DNA of 63,350 nt from VRUE01 sp033856275 (lineage in GTDB: Bacteria > Actinomycetota > Thermoleophilia > Solirubrobacterales > 70-9), in contig JAWVFJ010000042.1 in NCBI GenBank assembly GCA_033856275.1, forward strand, positions 1-63,350, given 5' to 3'. Positions 15,473 through 24,366 of the stretch are shown piece by piece. Position numbers and translations under genes: made by a program. The stretch's first letter is position 1, and the number at the start of each line of letters is the position of its first letter. Under the pieces are notes generated by a model. The model did no database searches. It had not been told where the DNA came from and was given only the letters and a program-made list of their open reading frames with translations.

Positions 15473-17101
15473 GTGCCTGGGGGGGAAGCGGGGGGCGTGC
15501 GCGATCGCCTGCTCACCGAATCGCTGACCCGCCTTGCCTCCGAGGCGGCGATCAAGCTCAGCTCGCTCGTCGCCGGCGGGGATCAGATCCCGTTTGACGT
15601 CGACGCCGACAGCGGCGACGACTCGCTCTTCTACAGCTACCGGCCGCTGACCTCTGTCTACGTGCGTGAACGTGAGGGGAAGCTGCGCGAGTTGGAGGCC
15701 TTTGGCCCGGCTCGCGACGCAGTCGCCGCTGCTGGTATCGCCGCCGCTTACCTCGAAGTCCGTGGTGAACAGGTCCCGGGCGAGCCCGGCGAGCGTGCCG
15801 CGCAGATGCTCACCGTCTTCCTCGCCTCCCTTTGGGACGGCTGCACCGAACTCTCGCTCGACCATGAGCGCCTGCAAAACGCCCTCGCCGTGCTCGAGGC
15901 TGAGACGCGTGGCGCCGAGGATGCCGACCTGCTGATTGCGCCTCTGATCGGCCTGCGTATGCCACTGCCGCGCCTGCAGCTCCCCCACGGCGTTCAGATC
16001 GTCCGCGCAGATGCGATTGAGGCGCCGATCGAGGCGATGCGCAGCGAGGGCATGGGCCGCGTCGCCTGGCAACCCCAGTTCCTCGCCCTCGCCGAGCAGG
16101 GTGACGGTCCCGACAGCGCCGACTCGGCCCTGTACCAGCTCGGCGAGCTGGTCAGCGTCATGCACCTTTTCAAGGCCGGCAGCATTGGCCTCGGCCCCTA
16201 CGCCTTTGCCCCGACGGGTGAGGAGCGCTGGGCACGACTCGCCACGGGCGCGCCCTCGACGCGGCCCGGTTCCTACGAGTTGAGCGAGGAGGAGGCGATC
16301 CGGCTGACCGAGTTCGCGGCAACGCTGGAGGCGCGCCCCGATCCCGATGGCGCCCTCGCCTGGGCTGTTGGCCGCTTTGAGATGGGCTGCGGCCGCGAGT
16401 CCGCGCTTGAGGGACTCAGCGACCACCTGCTGGCGCTGCGCGCGGTGCTCGATGGCCACGGCCCCGTCGGCGCCTCGCTGCCGATGCGGGCCTCGGCGCT
16501 GATCGCCGACGAGCGCGTCGACCGGATCGAGGCGCGCGAGCGGATCGAGAGTGCGCTTGAGCTGGAGCGCTCGCTGATGAACGGCACGCCTTCGCTGCCG
16601 GGCCTTGCGACGGCGGGCTGGATCGAGGAAGGCGTGCGCCGCATCCTGCGCGACGCCGCCCTCGGCGAGCTCAGCCCCGACCTCAACACCGCCGCCGACG
16701 AGACCCTGATCGCCACTGGACTCGGCGCCGGCGATCCAGAGATTGCGGTGTCCGAAGAATTCCCAGCACCAGAGGAGATCGTCGTTTCGCGGGAGACCCC
16801 GATCGTCGATGAAACCCAGATGGAAGACCTTCAGCCGCCAGAGGAGGAGCACCGCATGGACCAAGAGACCCGCATCCTCGAGCCGATTCCGGACGAGGGC
16901 GAGATTCGCATCACCGCCACGCCCTGGCTGGATGAGGTCGAGGCACCCGACAGCACCCTTGACTTCCCTGCGATCGAGGGAGACATCGGGCATCGCGAGC
17001 GGATCGACACGCCGCGCGTGCGGCACCTATTCCCGGTGCCCGAGGATGCGGACTGGGAGGTCCGCGAGCTCAAATACGACCACTACCGCCACGCGGGCTA
17101 G
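15473..17101 (+). CDS. Conserved-looking hypothetical protein of 542 residues
   Basis: I do not recognise this family. A GTG start at 15473 follows AGGAG with proper spacing. No membrane segment or signal peptide is seen. Residues 1-380 are a mixed Ala/Leu/Glu-rich helical region with alternating hydrophobic positions, including the segment TAGWIEEGVRRILRDAALGEL. The last 140 residues are very acidic and low in complexity (PEEIVVSRETPIVDETQMEDL ...) before a short ordered tail. It converges with the downstream ATPase gene, the stops overlapping by 4 bp. Codon use looks like its neighbours. A cytoplasmic scaffold or adaptor is possible, but nothing proves it. Confidence 0.65.
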   Translation: MPGGEAGGVRDRLLTESLTRLASEAAIKLSSLVAGGDQIPFDVDADSGDDSLFYSYRPLTSVYVREREGKLRELEAFGPARDAVAAAGIAAAYLEVRGEQVPGEPGERAAQMLTVFLASLWDGCTELSLDHERLQNALAVLEAETRGAEDADLLIAPLIGLRMPLPRLQLPHGVQIVRADAIEAPIEAMRSEGMGRVAWQPQFLALAEQGDGPDSADSALYQLGELVSVMHLFKAGSIGLGPYAFAPTGEERWARLATGAPSTRPGSYELSEEEAIRLTEFAATLEARPDPDGALAWAVGRFEMGCGRESALEGLSDHLLALRAVLDGHGPVGASLPMRASALIADERVDRIEARERIESALELERSLMNGTPSLPGLATAGWIEEGVRRILRDAALGELSPDLNTAADETLIATGLGAGDPEIAVSEEFPAPEEIVVSRETPIVDETQMEDLQPPEEEHRMDQETRILEPIPDEGEIRITATPWLDEVEAPDSTLDFPAIEGDIGHRERIDTPRVRHLFPVPEDADWEVRELKYDHYRHAG

Positions 17102-18249
17102 GCCCGCCCGGCGGCGATCTCGATTCGCTCCTCGCTGCTTGCGAACAAGTAGCGGTTGATCTCGGCCAGGCCGGCGAGGTCGTGGACGTCCTCGTCCAAG
17201 TAGGGGACACGGATCACGCCTTGGGCGTGTAGCTCGCGGGCGAGGCGCTCGATGTTGTGCGCGTCGCGCTCGGCCAGCGCCTGGTAGTCGGCGAAGTTCT
17301 CGGTTACCCGTTTCGCCAGGTCTTCGTCGCCGAGCTTCTCGGCGAGAGAGGCTTCCAGGTCCTCGCCGTTTCCACGCAGCTGCTCGGCCGGGTAGTGGAC
17401 CTTGTTGACGATCACGCCGCCGAAAGGCAGCTTCGCCTCGACCAGCTTGCGGTGGAAGTAGACGGCCTCGTCCACCGGCTCGCCCTGCGGGCCGCAGACG
17501 ACAAGGAAGCAGGTGTGCGGATCGGCGAGCAGGCTGTTGACCCGCTTGGCCCGCGCCTGGAAGCCGTCGACCATGCCGCTGAAGGCGTTGAAGAACTCGG
17601 CCAGGTCGGCGAGCAGGTCGAAGCCGACGATGCGCTTGAAGACGGAGAGCGCAACGGAGGCGCCGCGCCCGGCGACCTTGGCGGCGAAGCCGGTCGGCTT
17701 CATGAAGACGCGCAGCGAGCGACCCTCGATGAACTGGGTGAGCCGTTTCGGCGCATCGAGGAAGTCGAGCGCGTTGCGGGTCGGGGGCGTGTCGAGCACG
17801 AGCAGGTCGAACTGTCCTTCGCTGTGCAGCTCGAAGAGCTTCTCCATCGCCATGTACTCCTGCGAGCCGGCCAGGGCGCTGGAAATCTGCTGGTAGATGC
17901 GGTTGCCGAGCACCCGGTCGCGGGCCTCCTCGTCCGGCGCCTGTCTGGCGACGAGCTCGTCGAAGGTCGCCTTGGCGTCGAGCATCATCGCCCAGAGCTC
18001 ACCTTTGATCTCGAGCCCGTTCCGCTCGAAGAGCTCCGGGTCGACCCGCGTGGCCTCGTTGCCGAGCTCCTTCAGACCAAGCGAGTCTGCCAGCCGCTTT
18101 GCCGGGTCGATCGTCAGCACGCAGACCTTGAGCCCGCGCGCCGCCATTCCCGCCGCGATCGCCGCCGAGGTGGTCGTCTTGCCGACGCCGCCCGAGCCGG
18201 CGCAGATGCAGATGTCCTTGCCCTCGAGGATCTCGCCGACGGCGGGCAT
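17098..18249 (-). CDS. Get3/ArsA-like ATPase, partner lacking the signature lysine
   Basis: This 383-residue SIMIBI-class ATPase belongs to the Get3/ArsA family (annotated in bacteria as arsenical pump ATPase-like, with mycobacterial homologues described as Get3-like). The P-loop near residues 16-26 reads AGSGGVGKTT. The second lysine is kept, but the first 'deviant Walker A' lysine is Ser. Switch motifs follow: DPAKRLADSLG (near 47) and the LVLDTPPTRNALDFL segment. Its start overlaps the stop of the sister gene by 1 bp. A heterodimer in which only the partner carries the trans-acting lysine is the natural reading. No arsenic gene lies nearby, so tail-anchored or lipid-handling roles are more likely than arsenite export. 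Confidence 0.82.
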   Translation of the reverse strand: MPAVGEILEGKDICICAGSGGVGKTTTSAAIAAGMAARGLKVCVLTIDPAKRLADSLGLKELGNEATRVDPELFERNGLEIKGELWAMMLDAKATFDELVARQAPDEEARDRVLGNRIYQQISSALAGSQEYMAMEKLFELHSEGQFDLLVLDTPPTRNALDFLDAPKRLTQFIEGRSLRVFMKPTGFAAKVAGRGASVALSVFKRIVGFDLLADLAEFFNAFSGMVDGFQARAKRVNSLLADPHTCFLVVCGPQGEPVDEAVYFHRKLVEAKLPFGGVIVNKVHYPAEQLRGNGEDLEASLAEKLGDEDLAKRVTENFADYQALAERDAHNIERLARELHAQGVIRVPYLDEDVHDLAGLAEINRYLFASSEERIEIAAGRA

Positions 18250-19235
18250 CAGCTCAGCCTCCGCGATAGCTGCCGGGCGCCCTCGACGCCAAGTTCGGGT
18301 TCGAAAAGGAAGGGCAGGGTCTTGACCGGCGCCTTCGCTCGGCGGCGCAGGCGGGCCAGCTGGGCGCGCTGGGAGCGGGCCCGGTTGTGCTCGGAAAGCG
18401 CTGCCCGCCCCGCCGCCCGAACGGCGCCGTCCGCGCCCGCTGACAGCTCGGCGAGCCGCGCGGCCTCCTCGTTGGAGAAGCGCTCAGGGTAGAGCCCGTT
18501 CATGTAGACGCGGTCGACGGCGACGCCGACGTCGTGGCGAAGGTCCTGCTCGAGGGCGGCCGACTCGTTGACCGGCATCTCCTCGGGCAGGGCGACGATC
18601 GCCACGCCGGTGTGCTCGTGGTCGGTGATCAGCCGATCGAGTTGCTGGGCCTGCGAATGGATCGGGCCGACCCGGGCGATCGCCGCGAAGGTGCGCGGCG
18701 TCTGCAGGAAACCGATGCCGTGGCCGGTGGCGGGAGCGTCGACGATCACCAGGTCGTACTTGCGGGCGCTCTTGACCTTGCGGTCGAGCTGGGCCAGCTC
18801 CCAGATCTTGCCGATCGTGACCAGCTCTTTGAGGCCTGGCGTGGCGGCGGCAAGGTAGTTGAAGATGCGACTGCGGAAGAGCATGTCGCGCATCGCCCGC
18901 ACCTTGAGTTGCAGCAGTACGTACTCGCGCATCGACTCGTCCGGGTCGATCGAGATCGACCAGAGGTTCTCCTCCATCTCGACCTCGTGGAAGCCCACCT
19001 CGGTGTGCTCGAACATCCGCGAGGCGTTCTCCTGGGCGGAGACCTCGCAGACGATCGTCCGCTTGCCTTCGGCGGCGGCACGCAGGCCAAGTCCCACGGC
19101 GACCGTGGTCTTGCCGACGCCGCCCTTGCCGGTGACGAAGACCAGTCGCTTGTCGAGGAGATCGGTTACCGGGTGATTCCTAGCAATTTCTGGGGCCAGC
19201 AGGAAAAGCGGGTGGCCATGCGAATACCCGCGCAA
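18249..19235 (-). CDS. Get3/ArsA-like ATPase, canonical partner
   Basis: The 328-residue member of the ATPase pair has the full signature P-loop TGKGGVGKTT near residues 35-44, then CEVSAQENASRMF, the LVIVDAPATGHGIGFLQTP switch region and the ALPEEMPVNES segment typical of ArsA/Get3. A TTG at 19235 is the only ordinary start codon upstream of the P-loop and has AAGGA six bases before it (19242-19246), so I accept it. The neighbour downstream on the same strand is its paralogue. On the opposite strand the ParA frame begins at the same base, so at least one of these two starts may lie further in. Confidence 0.82.
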   Translation of the reverse strand: MRGYSHGHPLFLLAPEIARNHPVTDLLDKRLVFVTGKGGVGKTTVAVGLGLRAAAEGKRTIVCEVSAQENASRMFEHTEVGFHEVEMEENLWSISIDPDESMREYVLLQLKVRAMRDMLFRSRIFNYLAAATPGLKELVTIGKIWELAQLDRKVKSARKYDLVIVDAPATGHGIGFLQTPRTFAAIARVGPIHSQAQQLDRLITDHEHTGVAIVALPEEMPVNESAALEQDLRHDVGVAVDRVYMNGLYPERFSNEEAARLAELSAGADGAVRAAGRAALSEHNRARSQRAQLARLRRRAKAPVKTLPFLFEPELGVEGARQLSRRLS

Positions 19236-20371
19236 TGGGATTCCTTAGCCGCAAGAACAAGTTCGCGTCCACGCCCGCCGTTGACGAGCCGCATCCGATC
19301 GTCGAGGAGCTGGAGCAGATGGAGGCTGCGGTTCCTGAGTCAGGGACGGAGCGCGTGGTCAGCGATGAGACTTCAGAGGTATCGGCCACGGGGCCCGACA
19401 CGGCCTCGGGGGGGCCTGCGGGCGGGGGCGGGGCCTCCGTTCTCGGCCCCCCCGAGTCCGCGCCACCCGCGGATGAAGCGCCTGGGATGGCGCCGCCGAC
19501 CGCTAAGGCAGCTGAAGCTGACGAGCCAGAGCGGTTTATGCCGCGGGATCTCCTTGCTCCCAGTAGGCATGAGGTTGCTGTGCAGGAGCCGGAGGACGAG
19601 GTGCCGGTCAAGCACGCTGAGGTAATTGCGTTTGCCAATCAGAAGGGTGGGGTCGCCAAGACGACCACGACTCTGAATCTTGCTGTTGCCTTTGCCGAGT
19701 CGGGGTATCGGGTGCTGTGTGTGGATCTGGATCCGCAGGGGAACTTGACGATGAGCCAGGGGATCGATCCGGACAAGGTGGAGAAGAGCCTTTACGACGT
19801 GCTGGTCAACGACATGCCGCTCAGCGAGATCATCCAGCACCGCGAGATCGACATCGCCGTCTCCTCGATCGACCTGGCGGGCGCCGAGATTGCAATGAGT
19901 ACGAAGATCGGTCGCGAGCGCTCGCTCGAGAAGGCCCTTAAGGAGGTCTCCGGCGACTACGACTTCGTTTGCATAGATACCCCACCCAGCCTCGGATTGC
20001 TGACGATCAACGCACTCACCGCCGCGGACAAGGTGATCGTCCCGGTCCAATGCGAGTATTTGTCGATGCGCGGACTGGTCCAGCTTCAGAACACGCTGAA
20101 GATGATCCAGGAGAACCTCAATCCAGATGTGCGGATCGAGGGCATCCTGCCGACGATGCTCGATAGCCGCACTGTTCACGCCAAGGAGGCGGTCGAGATC
20201 CTCGAGGAGAACTTTGGCGAGCTCGTCTTCAAGTCCCGCATCCGCAAGGCGATCAAATTCGCCGAGGCCCCTGTCAAAGGCGCCAGCGTGCTGAAGTACG
20301 ATCCGCAGAGCAACGCTGCCGGTTACTACCGCGACCTTGCGAAGGAGGTTCTGGCACATGAGTCGGCGTGA
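19235..20371 (+). CDS. parA: ParA/Soj-family ATPase with long disordered N-terminus
   Basis: A 378-residue protein; the ParA ATPase fold covers about residues 128-375. The deviant Walker A is KGGVAKTT at 137-144, Walker A' follows at VLCVDLDPQGNLTMSQG, and Walker B is DFVCIDTPPSLG. The C-terminal FAEAPVKGASVLKYDPQSNAA is typical of chromosomal ParA. The first 125 residues are Pro-, Glu-, Gly- and Ala-rich and probably disordered, unlike the short N-termini of most Soj proteins. No parB follows; ftsZ does, overlapping by 14 bp. The ATG at 19235 has no clear ribosome site, and ATG 19319 is an alternative. A positioning role for the coupled FtsZ is a reasonable inference. Confidence 0.85.
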   Translation: MGFLSRKNKFASTPAVDEPHPIVEELEQMEAAVPESGTERVVSDETSEVSATGPDTASGGPAGGGGASVLGPPESAPPADEAPGMAPPTAKAAEADEPERFMPRDLLAPSRHEVAVQEPEDEVPVKHAEVIAFANQKGGVAKTTTTLNLAVAFAESGYRVLCVDLDPQGNLTMSQGIDPDKVEKSLYDVLVNDMPLSEIIQHREIDIAVSSIDLAGAEIAMSTKIGRERSLEKALKEVSGDYDFVCIDTPPSLGLLTINALTAADKVIVPVQCEYLSMRGLVQLQNTLKMIQENLNPDVRIEGILPTMLDSRTVHAKEAVEILEENFGELVFKSRIRKAIKFAEAPVKGASVLKYDPQSNAAGYYRDLAKEVLAHESA

Positions 20372-21671
20372 CAAGCGGGCCAGCATGCGCGAGGGCCCTC
20401 TTTCCGATCTCTTCCGGTCCACCTCTGAGGAGAGTGAGCAGCCACCTGCAGAGCCCCAGCCACCTGCCGCTGAAGGGGTATCCGAAGAGACTCCGCCCGA
20501 GCGGCTGAAGCGAGTCTTCTCCGAGGAGCCGGCTCAGCGGCGGGAGATTGAGCAAATTGTCGAGTCGCCTCGCTATGGGCGGGAGGAGCCGGAGTATGAG
20601 CCGCCGGGGAGTGGGGAGCCGCATCAGCCTGTAATTCGAGTTGTGGGCGTTGGCGGCGGTGGTGTGAATGCCGTTAATCGGATGGTCGAGGCGCGGATCC
20701 CTGGCGTTGAGTTCATGGCGGTCAACACAGACCTTCAGTCGCTGCAGCTTTGCATGGCCGACGTCACCATTCACATTGGCGATGAGGCAACGCGCGGTCT
20801 CGGCGCTGGCGCCGATCCCGAGCTCGGCCATCGCTCGGCCTTCGAGGAACAGGACAAGATCAAGCGCTTGCTCAAGGGCTCTGACATGGTCTTCGTCGCC
20901 GCCGGCGCTGGTGGCGGCACGGGCACAGGTGCTGCCCCGGTGATCGCTCGCCTCGCCCGCGAGGTCGGCGCGCTCACGGTTGGCATCGTCACCAAGCCGT
21001 TCAGCTTCGAGGGCAGCCGCCGCGGCAACCAGGCCAACAAGGGCATCGAGGAACTGGCTGCCGAGGTTGACACGCTGATCGTCGTCCCCAACGACCGCCT
21101 GCTCGAGGTGCTCGACCAGCAGACCTCGATGGTGGAGGCCTTCCAAGTTGCCGATGACGTGTTGCGCCAGGGCGTGCAGGGCATCTCCGACCTGGTCACC
21201 CTCCCCGCCGTGATCAACCTCGACTTCGCCGACGTGCGTACGATCATGTCGGAGGCCGGCCGGGCCCTGCTTGGCATTGGCATGGGCCATGGCGAGGGCC
21301 GGGCCCTGCTCGCCGCCGAAAAAGCGATTTCCTCGCCATTGCTGGAGACTTCGATGGACGGCGCCAGGGCGATTCTGCTCTCGATCACCGGCGGTGCCGA
21401 CCTCTCCCTGGTCGAGGTCAGCGAGGCGGCCAAACTAGTCGGCGAAGCGGCTCATCCCGATGCCAACATCATCTTTGGGGCCAATGTCGACGAGGAGCTG
21501 GGCGACCAGGTTTGGGTAACCGTCGTCGCGACCCGCTTCGATGGCCGCCCCGCGCCGCCCCGCCGCGTGGCGGAGCCGACGATTCGTCGCACCCAAGAGG
21601 CACCGCGCTCTGGTCGCCGGGAGCGATCGGGAGAGCTCGGCATCGACGTCCCAGAGTTCCTGCCCGGGTAG
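20358..21671 (+). CDS. ftsZ: Cell-division GTPase FtsZ with N-terminal extension
   Basis: The start is ATG 20358, eight bases after AAGGAGG and inside the end of parA, giving 437 residues. The tubulin/FtsZ GTPase is complete: GVGGGGVNAVNRM near residue 98, the GGGTGTGAAPVIA signature, NDRLLEVLD, and the T7 synergy loop NLDFADVR. The C-terminal peptide LGIDVPEFLPG matches the conserved FtsZ tail that binds FtsA/SepF-type partners. About 90 residues rich in Pro and Glu precede the GTPase domain, where ordinary FtsZ has about ten. The gene is next to parA rather than in a division and cell-wall cluster. It may be the only FtsZ or a second copy; the window cannot tell. Confidence 0.93.
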   Translation: MSRRDKRASMREGPLSDLFRSTSEESEQPPAEPQPPAAEGVSEETPPERLKRVFSEEPAQRREIEQIVESPRYGREEPEYEPPGSGEPHQPVIRVVGVGGGGVNAVNRMVEARIPGVEFMAVNTDLQSLQLCMADVTIHIGDEATRGLGAGADPELGHRSAFEEQDKIKRLLKGSDMVFVAAGAGGGTGTGAAPVIARLAREVGALTVGIVTKPFSFEGSRRGNQANKGIEELAAEVDTLIVVPNDRLLEVLDQQTSMVEAFQVADDVLRQGVQGISDLVTLPAVINLDFADVRTIMSEAGRALLGIGMGHGEGRALLAAEKAISSPLLETSMDGARAILLSITGGADLSLVEVSEAAKLVGEAAHPDANIIFGANVDEELGDQVWVTVVATRFDGRPAPPRRVAEPTIRRTQEAPRSGRRERSGELGIDVPEFLPG

Positions 21672-21754
21672 CCGGCTCCGCCCTTGAGCGCGGCGATCGG
21701 CACGGTGACTTCCGGGGATTCCAATCCGCGCCGATCGACGCGCGAAACTGTGTT

Positions 21755-23260
21755 TTGAGCGGAGTCGTCGCCGCGGGTCACCCACTCTCCGCCGAGGCGG
21801 GAGCCCATGTCTTGCGCGAGGGCGGCAACGCGGTTGATGCCGCGGTCACCGCGGCGCTCGCCTCCTTCGCGGTCGAGAGCCCGCTGACTGGCTTCGGCGC
21901 GGGCGGCTTCATGATGGTCCACCGCGACGGTGAGACCGCGCTGCTCGACTTCTTCGTCGCGGCGCCCGGCCAGGACGGGATAGAGCGGCGCGCCGAGCTG
22001 GTCCCCGTGCCGGTCCATTTCGATGCCGAGACGGTGCAGACGTTTTACGTTGGCCCTGCCTCCTGCGGGGTGCCGGGGACGGCGGCCGGGCTGGAGGCGG
22101 TGCTGCAGCGCTTCGGCACTATGCCGCTCGCCATGCTGGCCCAGCCCGGCATCCGCCTTGCCCGCGACGGCGCGCCCGTCAATGCCGAGCAGGCTTACAT
22201 CCTCGACATCCTCGAGCCAATCCACGCGCGCCTGGCGGGGACACGGGAGCTGTATGCGCCAGGAGGTCGCACCCTGCGCGAGGGCGAGATCTTCCACTTC
22301 ACGGAACTTGCCGAAGCGCTCGAACGCTTCGGGTCCGAGGGCGCTGAGCCCTTCTGCCGTGGCGAGGTGGCGGCGGCGCTGAGCGACTACGTGATCGAGA
22401 ACGGCGGCACTCTTGGCCGAGGCGATCTGGCCCGATATGAGCCGATCGAGCGCGAGCCGATCCGTGCCAGCTTCCGCGGCGCCGAGGTGCTGACCAACCC
22501 GCCACCGTCCTCGGGCGGGATCCTGATCGCCTACTGCCTCGCCTTGCTTGAGCGGCTTGGGGAGCGCAGCGGTCCCGAGGAGTTGGTCGCCGCGATGGGA
22601 GCCGCCAATGACGCCCGCGGCGAGGCATTCGCCGAGGCGCTCTACGGCACTGGCCTCGAAGCGAGCTTGCTCGACCCGGCGACCCTTGACATTACCGCCG
22701 GGGACCTGCTCGGCTCCACGACGCACATCTCGACCCTCGACAAGGACGGCATGTGCGCCAACGTCACCTGCTCGAACGGCTCAGGTTCGGGGGTGCTGGT
22801 GCCCGGCACCGGCGTGATCCTCAACAACATGCTCGGCGAGGAGGACCTCAACCCACTCGGCTTCCACGCGATCTCCCCTGGGCGGAGGGTGCCGTCGATG
22901 ATGGCGCCGACGGTGGTGTTGCGCGACGGCGAGATCGAACTCGGGCTCGGAAGCGCCGGCTCCAACCGGATTCGCTCGGCGATCCTGCAGACGATCGTGC
23001 GGGCGGTCGAGCAGGGGATGAGCGCCGGCGAGGCCGTGCGGGCGCCGCGCTTGCATTTCGAGCAGGGCGTCGTCCAGGCGGAGCCTGGGATCGACGAGGA
23101 GGCACTGGCGCGGATCGAGGCTCGCGGCGTGCCGGTTCTGCGCCGGCCAGCGATCAACCTCTTCTTCGGCGGCACCCAGGCCGTTGCGCGTGAGCGGGGG
23201 ACGGGCGCGCTGAGCGGCGGCGGCGATCCGCGCCGTGGCGGTAGCGTGGCGATCGCATGA
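21755..23260 (+). CDS. ggt: Gamma-glutamyltranspeptidase family protein
   Basis: An Ntn-hydrolase precursor that transfers or hydrolyses gamma-glutamyl groups (glutathione, mycothiol-related or polyglutamate substrates). The frame is open from inside ftsZ, but TTG 21755 fits the family N-terminus GVVAAGHPLSAEAG, with the hallmark GGNAVDAAV soon after. The catalytic, self-processing Thr is in GSTTHISTLDKDG near residue 321. The PSSGG motif and the C-terminal GSAGSNRIRSAILQTI are present. At 501 residues it is slightly shorter than classic Ggt, and no signal peptide is seen, suggesting a cytoplasmic form. Its stop overlaps the cyclase start (ATGA). Confidence 0.85.
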   Translation: MSGVVAAGHPLSAEAGAHVLREGGNAVDAAVTAALASFAVESPLTGFGAGGFMMVHRDGETALLDFFVAAPGQDGIERRAELVPVPVHFDAETVQTFYVGPASCGVPGTAAGLEAVLQRFGTMPLAMLAQPGIRLARDGAPVNAEQAYILDILEPIHARLAGTRELYAPGGRTLREGEIFHFTELAEALERFGSEGAEPFCRGEVAAALSDYVIENGGTLGRGDLARYEPIEREPIRASFRGAEVLTNPPPSSGGILIAYCLALLERLGERSGPEELVAAMGAANDARGEAFAEALYGTGLEASLLDPATLDITAGDLLGSTTHISTLDKDGMCANVTCSNGSGSGVLVPGTGVILNNMLGEEDLNPLGFHAISPGRRVPSMMAPTVVLRDGEIELGLGSAGSNRIRSAILQTIVRAVEQGMSAGEAVRAPRLHFEQGVVQAEPGIDEEALARIEARGVPVLRRPAINLFFGGTQAVARERGTGALSGGGDPRRGGSVAIA

Positions 23261-24366
23261 TTGACTTCGAAGCCGAGGGATTGCTCGACGGGCTCGAGGG
23301 CGAGGCCCGCCAGGACCGCCTCGCTTTGCTCGAACAGCTGACAGAGGAAGGCGTGCCGCTGGACGAGCTGCGCGAAGCGGTCGCCGCCGGCCGCCTCACC
23401 CTGCTGCCGGTCGAGCGCGGTCTTGCCGGAGACGGTCCTCGCTACACCCCGCGTGAGATCGCCGAGATCTCCGGTGGCAACCTCGACCTGCTGCAGCGAG
23501 CCAGCGCCGCTCTTGGCATTCCTTATCCAGACCCCGACGAGCGTTCCCTCAACGAAGCCGACCTCGAAGCAGCCCGCCGGGTCAAGGCCTTCCTCGACGC
23601 AGGTCTGCCCGAGGACGGCATCATCCAGGTGGCGCGAACGATCGGCATGGGCACAGCCCGCATCGCCGAGGCCAACCGCGAGCTGACTGTACGCACGCTG
23701 ATGCAGCCGGGCGATACAGAGCGCGACCTCGCCCTGCGCTTTGCGGCCGCGGCCGAATACATGCTGCCGATTTTCGAGCCGACCCTGCTCTACGCTGCCC
23801 GCGCGCATCTGCTCGAGCAGATTCGTCGCGACGTGATCGGCACCGCCGACCTCGCCTCTGGAGAGCTGGGCGCGACGAGCGAGGTCTCGGTCTGCTTCGC
23901 CGACCTGGTCGGCTTCACCAAGCTCGGCGAGGAGATCGCCCCGGAAGAGCTCGGCCTCGTCGCAGGTCGCCTCGAGGAGATGGCCACCGCGGTCGCCGAG
24001 CCGCCGGTGCGGCTGGTGAAGACGATCGGGGATGCGGCGATGTTGGTCTCGAGCGAGGCGGAAGCGATGACCGAGGCCGCGCTGCGCTTGGTCGAGGCCT
24101 CCGACGAAGAGGGAGAGGAGTTCCCCCGCCTGCGCGCGGGGCTCGCTCGCGGCCTCGCGGTGTCTCAGACAGGCGACTATTACGGGCCCCCGGTCAACCT
24201 GGCCAGCCGGATCACCGGTGTCGCCAAGCCGGGCAGCGTCCTTGCCGACACAGAGACGAAGAGGGCGGCCGCCGATTCCTTCGAGTACTCCTACGCCGGC
24301 GAGCGGCGCCTGAAGGGATTCGACTCGCGGGTCAAGCTCTACCGCGTGCGCCGCGGCGAGCGCTAG
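23257..24366 (+). CDS. Class III adenylate cyclase with Rv1264-like regulatory domain
   Basis: A soluble 369-residue protein with two parts. Residues 1-190 resemble the autoinhibitory, pH-sensing N-terminal domain of mycobacterial Rv1264 (YTPREIAEISG, EADLEAARRVKAFLDAG). Residues 200-369 form the class III catalytic domain. Metal-binding Asp are in VCFADLVGFT and KTIGDAAMLVS; the Lys of the latter fits ATP selection. The transition-state Asn and Arg are in GPPVNLASRIT. All residues needed for activity appear present, so it should make cAMP. It is translationally coupled to ggt by a 4-bp overlap. Confidence 0.88.
   Translation: MIDFEAEGLLDGLEGEARQDRLALLEQLTEEGVPLDELREAVAAGRLTLLPVERGLAGDGPRYTPREIAEISGGNLDLLQRASAALGIPYPDPDERSLNEADLEAARRVKAFLDAGLPEDGIIQVARTIGMGTARIAEANRELTVRTLMQPGDTERDLALRFAAAAEYMLPIFEPTLLYAARAHLLEQIRRDVIGTADLASGELGATSEVSVCFADLVGFTKLGEEIAPEELGLVAGRLEEMATAVAEPPVRLVKTIGDAAMLVSSEAEAMTEAALRLVEASDEEGEEFPRLRAGLARGLAVSQTGDYYGPPVNLASRITGVAKPGSVLADTETKRAAADSFEYSYAGERRLKGFDSRVKLYRVRRGER

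Noticed and set aside
14984..17026. 680-codon - strand open frame over the 542-residue gene
   Set aside because: No ribosome site or recognisable motif; the + strand frame has a better start, while this one has antisense-type composition.
17098..19235. Arsenite efflux operon
   Set aside because: No arsB, arsR, arsD or arsC nearby, and each protein has a single ATPase domain as in Get3-like pairs.
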